A stretch of DNA of 11,502 nucleotides from assembly GCA_031264395.1 (NCBI GenBank), contig JAISEB010000051.1, positions 1-11,502 on the forward strand. Direction: 5' to 3'. The notes beneath the pieces were generated by a model. The model saw only the letters and a program-made list of their open reading frames with translations. It made no database searches and had not been told where the DNA came from. Both the position numbers and the translations under genes were made by a program. Shown here in pieces: positions 5,696 through 11,502 of the stretch (the stretch's first letter is position 1; each line of letters starts with the position of its first letter). Source of the stretch: Treponema sp. Its GTDB lineage: Bacteria; Spirochaetota; Spirochaetia; Treponematales; Breznakiellaceae.

Positions 5696-5723
5696 TTGCC
5701 TTTTATTTGAAAATGTTTATACT
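5696..5723 (+). promoter_or_regulatory. Promoter of sugar ABC operon
   Basis: TTGCCT (5696-5701, 4/6 match) and TATACT (5718-5723, 5/6 match) are separated by 16 bases in an A/T-rich stretch, which is unusual for this G+C-rich window. A start near 5730 gives a leader of about 30 bases leading to the GGAGG site at 5751-5755. No clear operator was recognised. Confidence 0.5.
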
Positions 5724-5760
5724 TTATATCAGCAAAAAAACAAAATTTCCGGAGGAATTT

Positions 5761-7074
5761 ATGAGAAAGCATGCATTGTACATTTTGGGGGCGCTGCTTG
5801 TGCTGGCCGCCTTTGGCGCCTGTAAAAAGGCCGCGCCGGGGGTGTACCTGCTCAATTTCAAGCCCGAAATTGACGCCCAGTGGAAGGAAGCCGCCGCCGC
5901 GTTTACGGCGGAAACCGGCGTTCCCATGAAGGTTGTCACCGCGGCAAGCGGCGGCTATGAACAGACTCTGCGTTCCGAGCTTGCCAAGTCCGAACCGCCT
6001 TCCCTGTTCAATATCAACGGTCCTGTCGGGTATTTGACCTGGAAAAACTACTGTGCGGATCTTAAAGATACCGCGATTTACAGCTGGCTTCTGGACAAGA
6101 GCATGGCGGTAAGTTCCGGGGACGGCGTTTACGGCATTCCCTACGCGGTAGAAACCTACGGAATACTCTATAACGACGCCATCATGCGGAAGTATTTTTC
6201 CCTGCCGGGAAAGGCCGTAAGAATTTCGGACGCCAGGGACATTAAAAATTTCGCGACCCTCAAGGCGGTTGTGGAAGACATGACGAAGAACAAGGCGGCT
6301 CTGGGCATAGACGGGGTCTTTGCCTCAACGTCTTTCAGCCCCGGCGAGGACTGGCGCTGGCAGACCCATCTTGCCAATCTTCCCGTTTACTATGAATACC
6401 GGGACAAGGGCGCGGGGGATTTGGCGAAGCTGGATCTGACCTACGGCGCGAATTTCCACAATATTTTCGATCTTTACATCAACAACTCGGTTACCGAACG
6501 CAGGATGCTGGGCGCCAAGACGGTGGGAGATTCCATGGCGGAAATGGCCCTGGGCAAGGTGGCAATGGTACAGAACGGCAACTGGGCCTGGGACCAGATC
6601 AAGGGTGAAAGCGGCAACGTGATCGATTCGGCGGACATCAAATTTCTGCCCATCTATACCGGCGTCGGCGGCGAGGAAAATCAGGGGCTGTGTACCGGAA
6701 CCGAAAACTTCATCTGCGTGAACAGCAGGGCTTCCGAGGAGGTCCAGAACGCTTCGCTTAAGCTTCTGGAATGGCTCTTTAATACCCCCACGGGAAAGGG
6801 GTTTGTGCTTGACAAACTGGGCTTTGTCGCCCCTTTCAGCACCTTCGGCCCCACCGAGCGGCCCGACAATCCCCTGGTAAAGGAAATGTTCTTTTATCTG
6901 GACAACCCTTCCATTACCTCTGTATCCTGGAATTTCCCCACCTTCCCCAGCACGGCGTTCAAGGAAGCGCTGGGAGCGGCCATGTTTGACTACACGCTGG
7001 GAAACCAGGACTGGGATTATGTCATCCGCACTTTCAGGGACACTTGGGCGTCCGAAAAGGAGGCTCTTCAATAA
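5761..7074 (+). CDS. ABC sugar-type substrate-binding lipoprotein
   Basis: This 437-residue extracellular solute-binding protein belongs to the MalE-like family 1, the periplasmic receptor of carbohydrate importers. The signal peptide has basic residues at 2-3, a hydrophobic core at about 6-18 and a lipobox F-G-A-C with cysteine 21; the loose lipobox fits spirochaete rules. Features include the N-terminal strand Y-L-L-N-F-K, the early helix W-K-E-A-A-A-A-F-T-A-E-T-G-V, the hinge-region G-I-P-Y-A-V-E-T-Y-G-I-L-Y-N segment, and the later A-L-G-K-V-A-M-V-Q-N-G-N-W-A motif near the sugar site. The ATG at 5761 is chosen because GGAGG lies 5 bases upstream and a signal peptide follows directly; the frame remains open to 5563 but lacks both. 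Two permease genes follow. The substrate cannot be named; oligosaccharides are the usual guess. Confidence 0.93.
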   Translation: MRKHALYILGALLVLAAFGACKKAAPGVYLLNFKPEIDAQWKEAAAAFTAETGVPMKVVTAASGGYEQTLRSELAKSEPPSLFNINGPVGYLTWKNYCADLKDTAIYSWLLDKSMAVSSGDGVYGIPYAVETYGILYNDAIMRKYFSLPGKAVRISDARDIKNFATLKAVVEDMTKNKAALGIDGVFASTSFSPGEDWRWQTHLANLPVYYEYRDKGAGDLAKLDLTYGANFHNIFDLYINNSVTERRMLGAKTVGDSMAEMALGKVAMVQNGNWAWDQIKGESGNVIDSADIKFLPIYTGVGGEENQGLCTGTENFICVNSRASEEVQNASLKLLEWLFNTPTGKGFVLDKLGFVAPFSTFGPTERPDNPLVKEMFFYLDNPSITSVSWNFPTFPSTAFKEALGAAMFDYTLGNQDWDYVIRTFRDTWASEKEALQ

Positions 7075-7099
7075 TTGGAGTCTTCCCTGAAAAATCGCA

Positions 7100-7156
7100 G
7101 GACTTGTAAACTAACCAAAGGTTGGCCGGTAACCGGCCGGGTTACCAAACAAGTCC
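7100..7156 (+). promoter_or_regulatory. Nested stem-loop between binding protein and permease
   Basis: Three nested stems can form. The outer stem is GGACTTGT (7100-7107) with ACAAGTCC (7149-7156). The middle stem is TAACC (7112-7116) with GGTTA (7140-7144). The inner stem is GGCCGG (7124-7129) with CCGGCC (7133-7138) around loop TAA. No U-tract follows. It begins 25 bases after the binding-protein stop and 107 bases before the first permease. By analogy with malE-malF it could stabilise the upstream mRNA or attenuate the downstream genes, giving more receptor than channel. Confidence 0.55.
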
Positions 7157-7262
7157 ATTTCCGTAAAACCTGATTTCCGGGCCGCGCGGCTGCCTGACAT
7201 CCGTGCGGTCCGGACTGCCTGTACAGCCCGCGGGTCTCCGCGGTTTCAGCAAGGAGGCGTAC

Positions 7263-8105
7263 ATGGAAAAAGCACTTAAAAAATATTTTCTTTTTTTTGT
7301 CGGGCCGACGCTGGCGGCGTTTATCATCGCCTTTGTCGTTCCCTTTGTCATGGGCGTGCTGCTTTCATTTTCCCGTTTTTCCACGGTGACGGACGCGGAA
7401 TGGGTGGGGTTCAGCAATTATGTCCGCGCCTTTTCCAATTCCGATTTTATTAACGCCCTGCGGCTTTCGGCGGCTTTTACCCTGGTGTCGGTGATCATCA
7501 TCAATACCGCGGCTTTCGCGCTGGCCCTGCTTCTTACAAGGGGCGTCACGGGCACCAATGTGTTCCGCACGCTGATCTTCATGCCCAACCTCATAGGCGG
7601 CATCGTGCTGGGGTATATCTGGCAGTTCATCATCAACGGTTTTCTCGGGTTTTTCGGGGTGACCATTACGGCAAATCCCGCGTACGGGTTCTGGGGCATG
7701 GTGATCCTGTCCAACTGGCAGTTCATAGGCTACATGATGATCATATTTATCGCCGGGCTGCAGAACATACCGGGTGAAATTCTTGAGGCGGCGAAAATAG
7801 ACGGGGCGGGGGGCTTTGCCATTCTGCGGAAGATCCTCATTCCCATGGTGATGCCGTCCATCACCATTACCCTTTTCATGACGGTTACAAACTCCTTCAA
7901 GATGTTTGATCAGAACCTCGCCCTTACCGCCGGAGGACCGGGAAAAAGGACCGCCATGGTGGCCCTTGATATTTACAACACGTTCTACAGCCGCGCCAAC
8001 TGGGAGGGGGCGGGACAGGCCAAGGCGATGATGTTCTTTATCATGGTGGCGATCATTTCCCTTATACAGCTTGGCATTACCCGGCGCAGGGAGGTAATAA
8101 GCTGA
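7263..8105 (+). CDS. ABC sugar transporter permease, MalF-type
   Basis: This is a 280-residue inner-membrane channel subunit of a carbohydrate ABC importer. Six membrane helices are expected, for example at about 9-33, 67-92, 103-127, 142-165, 197-212 and 254-272. The EAA loop that docks the ATPase is at about 175-194 (E-A-A-K-I-D-G-A ... I-L-I-P). The late L-T-A-G-G-P motif (about 221-226) is typical of the MalF-like partner. The ATG at 7263 is chosen for its AAGGAGG site 5 bases upstream; the frame extends to 7203 but that section has no membrane-protein character. A hairpin of CCGCGG arms (7228-7243) stands just before the ribosome-binding site and could tune initiation. The stop overlaps the next gene. 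Confidence 0.95.
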   Translation: MEKALKKYFLFFVGPTLAAFIIAFVVPFVMGVLLSFSRFSTVTDAEWVGFSNYVRAFSNSDFINALRLSAAFTLVSVIIINTAAFALALLLTRGVTGTNVFRTLIFMPNLIGGIVLGYIWQFIINGFLGFFGVTITANPAYGFWGMVILSNWQFIGYMMIIFIAGLQNIPGEILEAAKIDGAGGFAILRKILIPMVMPSITITLFMTVTNSFKMFDQNLALTAGGPGKRTAMVALDIYNTFYSRANWEGAGQAKAMMFFIMVAIISLIQLGITRRREVIS

Positions 8106-8947
8106 TGAAAAATTCCACATCCGCACTGATGGCAAACATAATCGCCGTTGCCGTGCTGGGCATCGTTTCCCTTTTCTTTGTCGGGCCCATATTCCTTGTG
8201 CTGCTCAATTCCTTCAAGAGCAAACTTTTTGTGATCAATTCCCCGTTTGCCCTTCCGACAAGCGAATCTTTTACGGGCTTTGACAACTACATAAGCGGCA
8301 TTATTGCGACGGGTTTTCTTCCGGCCTTTGGCTGGTCGCTTTTTATCACCGTGTTTTCGGTGGCGATCATAGTCCTCTTTTCATCGATGACCGCCTGGTA
8401 TATCACAAGAAGCCCGCATCCGTTTTGCAAGGGCCTTTACTTTGCCTTTGTATTTGCCATGATAGTTCCTTTTCAGATGGTGATGTTTCCCCTGACAAAG
8501 ATCGCCAACCTGCTTCATCTTGATAACCCGCTGGGCATACTGGTCATATACCTTGGTTTCGGGGCGTCGCAGTCGGTTTTCCTTTTCAGCGGCTTTGTCA
8601 AATCTGTTCCCGTCGCCGTTGAGGAGGCGGCCGTCATAGACGGCTGTACCCCCATACGGGCCTTTTTCAGCGTGATACTTCCCATGCTTGTTCCCATTGC
8701 CATTACCGTGGCGATTCTTAACGCGATGTGGATCTGGAACGATTACCTTCTGCCCAACCTCGTCATAGGCTCCGAATACCGGACCATTCCGGTGGCGGTG
8801 CAGTACCTGCGGGGCGGTTACGGCTCCATAGACATGGGGTACATGATGGCGGTAATTATCATGGCGGTTATTCCCATCATTGTGTTCTACTTTGCCTGCC
8901 AGAAACACATCATACGGGGCGTTACCGCGGGATCGGTAAAGGGCTAA
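8105..8947 (+). CDS. ABC sugar transporter permease, MalG-type
   Basis: This is the 280-residue second channel subunit of the same importer. Membrane helices fall at about 11-35, 75-100, 110-131, 142-165, 186-208 and 244-264. The EAA docking loop lies at about 173-193 (E-E-A-A-V-I-D-G-C ... I-L-P), and W-I-W-N-D-Y-L-L-P (209-217) is a hallmark of the MalG branch. The ATG overlaps the previous stop by one base (TGATG), and GGGAGGT about 11 bases upstream is in the end of the first permease, so translation is coupled. No ATPase gene follows; the operon ends at a hairpin that includes the stop codon. A shared MsmX/UgpC-type ATPase encoded elsewhere is probably used, which is inference. Confidence 0.95.
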   Translation: MKNSTSALMANIIAVAVLGIVSLFFVGPIFLVLLNSFKSKLFVINSPFALPTSESFTGFDNYISGIIATGFLPAFGWSLFITVFSVAIIVLFSSMTAWYITRSPHPFCKGLYFAFVFAMIVPFQMVMFPLTKIANLLHLDNPLGILVIYLGFGASQSVFLFSGFVKSVPVAVEEAAVIDGCTPIRAFFSVILPMLVPIAITVAILNAMWIWNDYLLPNLVIGSEYRTIPVAVQYLRGGYGSIDMGYMMAVIIMAVIPIIVFYFACQKHIIRGVTAGSVKG

Positions 8948-8983
8948 AAGTTTAAAAACGCGGAGCGTTTTGAAACTTTTAGC
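8943..8983 (+). terminator. Operon-end terminator hairpin, probably bidirectional
   Basis: GCTAAAAGTTT (8943-8953) pairs with AAACTTTTAGC (8973-8983), and after one A-G mismatch AAAACGC (8955-8961) pairs with GCGTTTT (8965-8971) around loop GGA: 18 pairs in all. The stem contains the TAA stop of the second permease gene. The T4 stretch lies inside the 3' arm rather than after it, and both strands end alike, so it could act on both convergent operons. Strength as a terminator is uncertain. Confidence 0.55.
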
Positions 8984-8986
8984 TGG

Positions 8987-9011
8987 GGAGTTTCGGCGAA
9001 GCCGAAACTCC
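8987..9011. repeat. Perfect 11-bp hairpin
   Basis: GGAGTTTCGGC (8987-8997) and GCCGAAACTCC (9001-9011) are perfect reverse complements around loop GAA. It lies 3 bases after the operon-end hairpin. There is no T-tract on either side. It could be a second terminator or mRNA-end stabiliser, or a copy of a dispersed palindromic element. Confidence 0.6.
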
Positions 9012-9043
9012 AGGCTAGCGGAAATGCCAGGCTAGGGGGGGGG
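9010..9043. repeat. CCAGGCTAG direct repeats and G9 run
   Basis: CCAGGCTAG occurs at 9010-9018 and again at 9027-9035, 17 bases apart start to start. The second copy runs straight into nine G (9035-9043). All of this is non-coding, 20 bases beyond the lptB stop. The repeat pair could mark a duplication left by an element or simple slippage; the G run could vary in length. Confidence 0.6.
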
Positions 9044-9063
9044 TGGAACAGGCTCAGAGGTTT

Positions 9064-9813
9064 CTACATTCTGAATTCGCTGCCCAGATAAATTTCCCGC
9101 ACCATTTCGTCCGCGAGGATAGTTTCGCGGTTCCCGCGGGCGACAATGATCCCTTCGTTGATGATGAACGCTTCGGTGGTTATTTCCAGCGTGTCCCGGA
9201 CATTGTGATCGGTGATGAGTATGCCTATGCCCTTTTCGGCGAGCCGCCTGACGATCTGTTTTATCTCGTATACGGCAATGGGATCTATGCCTGCGAAGGG
9301 CTCGTCGAGCAGGAGGAATTTGGGTTCGGACGAAAGCGCCCTGGCTATTTCGGTGCGCCGCCGCTCCCCGCCCGAAAGGGTGTAGCCGAACTGTTTCCGT
9401 ATGCGGGCTATGCCGAATTCCTCAAGCAGTTCTTCCAGCCGTTTTTGCCTGCCCTGCCTGTCGATGTCCCGGCGGCTTTCCAGAATCGCCATGATATTCT
9501 GCTCAACGGTAAGTTTGCGGAAGATTGAGGCTTCCTGGGGGAGGTAGGCGATTCCCTGACGGGCCCTGCGGTACATGGGCTCCCTGGTAATATCGGCGTC
9601 ATCAAGAGAGACCGTTCCGGCGCTGGGCCGGCTGAAGCCCACGATCATGTAGAAAATCGTGGTTTTTCCGGCGCCGTTGGGGCCCAGAAGGCCGGCGACT
9701 TCGCCGTTGTTCATGGAGAAATTTACCCCCCGCACTACTTCCTTGCGGCCAAAACGTTTGTAGAGATCCCTCACCGTAAGAAGATGGGAATCCCGCAGTT
9801 CTTCATCCGTCAT
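9064..9813 (-). CDS. lptB: Lipopolysaccharide export ATPase LptB
   Basis: LptB is the cytoplasmic ATPase that drives extraction of lipopolysaccharide or a similar glycolipid from the inner membrane with LptF/LptG. The 249-residue protein shows, in order, Walker A G-P-N-G-A-G-K-T (44-51), the Q-loop L-P-Q-E-A-S-I-F (Q93), the ABC signature L-S-G-G-E-R-R-R (146-153), Walker B F-L-L-L-D-E-P-F-A-G (166-175), and the switch histidine in T-D-H-N-V (H203). The Q-E-A-S-I-F-R-K-L-T stretch and F-A-G-I-D-P-I-A are typical of LptB rather than other ABC ATPases. The ATG at 9813 is two bases after the lptA stop; a TTG at 9819 would overlap it. No strong ribosome-binding site is seen, so coupled translation is likely. 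It is the last gene of the pyrG-lptC-lptA-lptB group. Confidence 0.94.
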   Translation of the reverse strand: MTDEELRDSHLLTVRDLYKRFGRKEVVRGVNFSMNNGEVAGLLGPNGAGKTTIFYMIVGFSRPSAGTVSLDDADITREPMYRRARQGIAYLPQEASIFRKLTVEQNIMAILESRRDIDRQGRQKRLEELLEEFGIARIRKQFGYTLSGGERRRTEIARALSSEPKFLLLDEPFAGIDPIAVYEIKQIVRRLAEKGIGILITDHNVRDTLEITTEAFIINEGIIVARGNRETILADEMVREIYLGSEFRM

Positions 9814-9815
9814 AA

Positions 9816-10433
9816 TCAATTTTTAATGGAGCCTGAAACCGCTCCTTCCATGGTGACATCCTCGGTATCAAGGTCAACCCTGATACGGTCCGCCCGGAAT
9901 TCATCGTCCTTTTTGAACACCACCGGAAAACCGGACAGATCCAGGAGCTTTTCTTCGCGGCGGTAGACAGCGTATTCGGACCGGCAGACCATATCGTTCT
10001 TGAAAAGCCGTACCGAAATCTGAAAAACCGTGATTTCCGCCTGATCGTCGTATTCGATAAAGCGGCCTCTGGCGACGATTTCGTTCTTCCTGTCTTCAAG
10101 GGTGGAATCCCCTTCCAGACGGGCTATCTTGAGCTTCCTGTCATAGCGGAGCCGGTCGGTTTTGAAGAGGATGTCCTTTTCTTCCTCGAGCCCTTCCACG
10201 CTGCCCATACAGTCGATGAACTGATTGTCGTCGCCCCGTATTTCGATGCGGCCGGCCCGGAGGACAAGGTTATCCGAGCGGACCTCCGCGTTTCCCACAA
10301 GCACGGTGACTTCCCGGCCCGAGGCCCGCCCCCCGGACATGCGGTCCGCCCTGAAGGTAAAGGTATCCGCGCCGCCGGGAACGGAGAAGACGCAGAGGAA
10401 GGCGGCGGCAAGGAGCGCTGCGGGTTTTCTCAT
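9816..10433 (-). CDS. lptA: LptA/OstA-family periplasmic protein
   Basis: LptA forms the periplasmic bridge that passes lipopolysaccharide or another glycolipid from the inner to the outer membrane. The protein has 205 residues, close to E. coli LptA. A signal peptide is clear: R2-K3, a hydrophobic core at about 5-17 and a likely cleavage after G-G-A at 22. The mature part is a series of short repeating beta segments typical of the OstA jellyroll fold, for example F-R-A-D-R, V-L-V-G-N-A-E-V-R-S, L-R-A-G-R-I-E-I-R-G and V-E-G-L. It carries one cysteine in the mature part near 75 and another near 150. Its ATG overlaps the lptC stop by four bases (ATGA), and lptB follows directly. Family assignment rests on pattern and position. 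Confidence 0.85.
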   Translation of the reverse strand: MRKPAALLAAAFLCVFSVPGGADTFTFRADRMSGGRASGREVTVLVGNAEVRSDNLVLRAGRIEIRGDDNQFIDCMGSVEGLEEEKDILFKTDRLRYDRKLKIARLEGDSTLEDRKNEIVARGRFIEYDDQAEITVFQISVRLFKNDMVCRSEYAVYRREEKLLDLSGFPVVFKKDDEFRADRIRVDLDTEDVTMEGAVSGSIKN

Positions 10434-11071
10434 TCCGTATTCCCTTCCGCAGTATCTTCCGCGCCGGACACGGTTTCCCCGTCTCCTTCATCATCTTCAT
10501 CCTCTTCTTCATCATCGTCCTGAACATAGGAACCGCTCACCTCTCCCGCGAACTCCCAGGTTCTGTTCCGGATGTTTACGGTAATGCCGCTGCCCTGAAA
10601 CAGGGTTCCGTCGGGACGGGTTATGACCACTTCGCCGTTACCGGGGCCGGAAAGGATACGGTCGCTGTCTTTCCAGCCGAGCCGTTCGGTTTCTATGGTG
10701 ATGTCCTCGGACGTTACATCCATGCTGACTCCGTTCCCCAGATCTATGTTTCCCGAATCCAGCTCAACCGAAGCGGTTCCGGCGCTGCCCCGGGCGTTGA
10801 CTTCCCCGTCGCCTGAAAACTGTTCAAAAGAAAAATGTTCCAGCTCCATGATTTGGCGTTCTTCCCAGCGTTCCGCCTTTTCCGCCCGGAAACGCACCTG
10901 GGGGTCCCCGCCCCTGACTCTGGTGTACTCTACGCCGCCCATCTCTATATCGGGCCGGGTTCCTTCTTCGCCGGAGGAAGCGCCGTAATCAAAGGTACAG
11001 GAGGCAAAAACAAGAACAAAGGCACAAAGAAAAACCCTGCGCGCTTTTTCCGTTCCCTTTTTCTTTTTCAC
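10430..11071 (-). CDS. lptC: LptC-like periplasmic protein, lipoprotein-type anchor
   Basis: LptC anchors the Lpt bridge at the inner membrane and hands substrate to LptA. From the GTG at 11071 the protein has 213 residues. The start is V-K-K-K-K, then a hydrophobic segment (about 13-23) ending F-A-S-C with cysteine 25, a lipobox rather than the plain membrane helix of E. coli LptC. Beta segments with the LptC/OstA pattern follow (V-R-F-R-A-E-K-A-E-R-W, M-E-L-E-H-F-S-F-E-Q-F, L-F-Q-G-S-G-I-T-V-N-I). The last 33 residues are a strongly acidic tail, Asp/Glu-rich from about 185. The GTG is chosen because it overlaps the pyrG stop as GTGA and directly precedes the signal; the open frame further upstream only shadows pyrG. 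Assignment is by context and pattern. Confidence 0.75.
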   Translation of the reverse strand: MKKKKGTEKARRVFLCAFVLVFASCTFDYGASSGEEGTRPDIEMGGVEYTRVRGGDPQVRFRAEKAERWEERQIMELEHFSFEQFSGDGEVNARGSAGTASVELDSGNIDLGNGVSMDVTSEDITIETERLGWKDSDRILSGPGNGEVVITRPDGTLFQGSGITVNIRNRTWEFAGEVSGSYVQDDDEEEDEDDEGDGETVSGAEDTAEGNTE

Positions 11072-11502
11072 CGCGGCGCGGGGTCTCCGCCCAGTTTCCG
11101 TTCCTTTACCGCGGCGATAAAATCCCTGAACAGGGGAGCGGCGGCGGTAGGTTTGGACTTGAATTCGGGGTGAAACTGAACGCCCAGCCCCCAGGGGTGA
11201 TTGGGCCATTCCACACATTCCACGAGGCTGCCGTCCGGGGTAAGGGCCGCGATCACAAGGCCCGATTCGCTCATTTCCTTACGGTACTTGTTGGAAAATT
11301 CATAGCGGTGGCGGTGGCGTTCCCAAATTTGCCTGTCCCCGTACGCCGCGCAGATGCGGGTGCCCTCCAGCGCCATGGTCTGACTTTTTCCCAGCCGCAT
11401 GGTTCCCCCGTAGTTTTTGACGTCGATCTGTTCTTCCAGAAGGCTCACCACCGGATGTTTGGAGTCCTGGTTGAATTCGGTGGAATCGGCGTCTTCCCAC
11501 CC
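11068..11502 (-). CDS. pyrG: CTP synthase, C-terminal part (cut by window edge)
   Basis: CTP synthase makes CTP from UTP, ATP and glutamine. Only the last 144 residues, the end of the glutamine amidotransferase domain, are in the window; the synthase domain and the nucleophilic cysteine lie beyond base 11502. Counting from the edge, the segment has S-T-E-F-N near 7-11, H-P-V-V near 16-19, G-G-T-M-R-L-G near 32-38, the conserved E-R-H-R-H-R-Y-E-F-S-N near 61-71, and G-V-Q-F-H-P-E-F-K-S-K-P (107-118) that supplies the catalytic His111 and Glu113. The end is a short A-P-R tail. The stop overlaps the GTG start of lptC, so both are surely cotranscribed, and the operon promoter must lie outside the window. 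Confidence 0.96.
   Translation of the reverse strand, partial: GWEDADSTEFNQDSKHPVVSLLEEQIDVKNYGGTMRLGKSQTMALEGTRICAAYGDRQIWERHRHRYEFSNKYRKEMSESGLVIAALTPDGSLVECVEWPNHPWGLGVQFHPEFKSKPTAAAPLFRDFIAAVKERKLGGDPAPR

Noticed and set aside
5563..5760. 66-codon N-terminal extension of the substrate-binding protein
   Set aside because: It would bury the lipoprotein signal peptide and cover the divergent promoters; GGAGG and the signal peptide mark ATG 5761 as the start.
6325..7071. 248-codon minus-strand frame opposite the binding-protein gene
   Set aside because: It is an antisense shadow of the substrate-binding protein; it has no ribosome-binding site and no recognisable motif.
11072..11218. 49-codon N-terminal extension of the LptC-like protein
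   Set aside because: This stretch only shadows pyrG in another frame; GTG 11071 overlaps the pyrG stop and directly precedes the signal sequence.

Overview
The window looks like core chromosome from a spirochaete, most likely Treponema or a close relative. This rests on the gene set (RNase Y, an Lpt ABC module behind pyrG, a sugar ABC operon without its own ATPase), on lipoproteins with spirochaete-style lipoboxes, on the moderately high G+C content and on a long poly-G tract like the phase-variable ones of treponemes. The genus is inference; no rRNA or other marker is present.

Left part (1-3377): a minus-strand lipoprotein gene is followed by a 420-base intergenic region holding a run of 15 G and an 11-bp inverted repeat. 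Plus-strand genes follow for two small membrane proteins, then rplM-rpsI (ribosomal proteins L13 and S9) and recX. Between recX and the next tRNA lies what appears to be the remnant of a DUF1902/HicA-type toxin-antitoxin module: an antitoxin tail and the first 22 codons of a HicA-like toxin joined by a TAATG overlap.

Middle (3392-5608, minus strand): tRNA-Gly(CCC) has its own promoter. Upstream of it on the same strand are an acylphosphatase gene and rny (RNase Y), the latter with a TTGACA promoter. A minus-strand hairpin plus U-tract lies just upstream of the rny promoter.

Right-centre (5696-8983, plus strand): a carbohydrate-type ABC importer operon encodes a lipoprotein substrate-binding protein and two permeases but no ATPase. 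The binding-protein and permease genes are separated by about 190 bases with a large nested hairpin, a plausible device for differential expression. The operon ends in a long hairpin that overlaps the last stop codon, followed by a second perfect hairpin.

Right end (9064-11502, minus strand): the order is pyrG (3' part only), lptC, lptA, lptB, with overlapping or nearly abutting reading frames. LptB is the cytoplasmic ATPase, LptC the membrane-anchored periplasmic partner and LptA the periplasmic bridge of the lipopolysaccharide/glycolipid export machine; pyrG supplies CTP.

Most of the window is ordinary housekeeping DNA. The parts worth a second look are the poly-G tract and its surroundings, the inverted repeat that could mask the rplM ribosome-binding site, the toxin-antitoxin remnant beside the tRNA, the hairpin inside the ABC operon and the paired hairpins between the convergent operons. 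I see no clear evidence of a complete, previously undescribed system.
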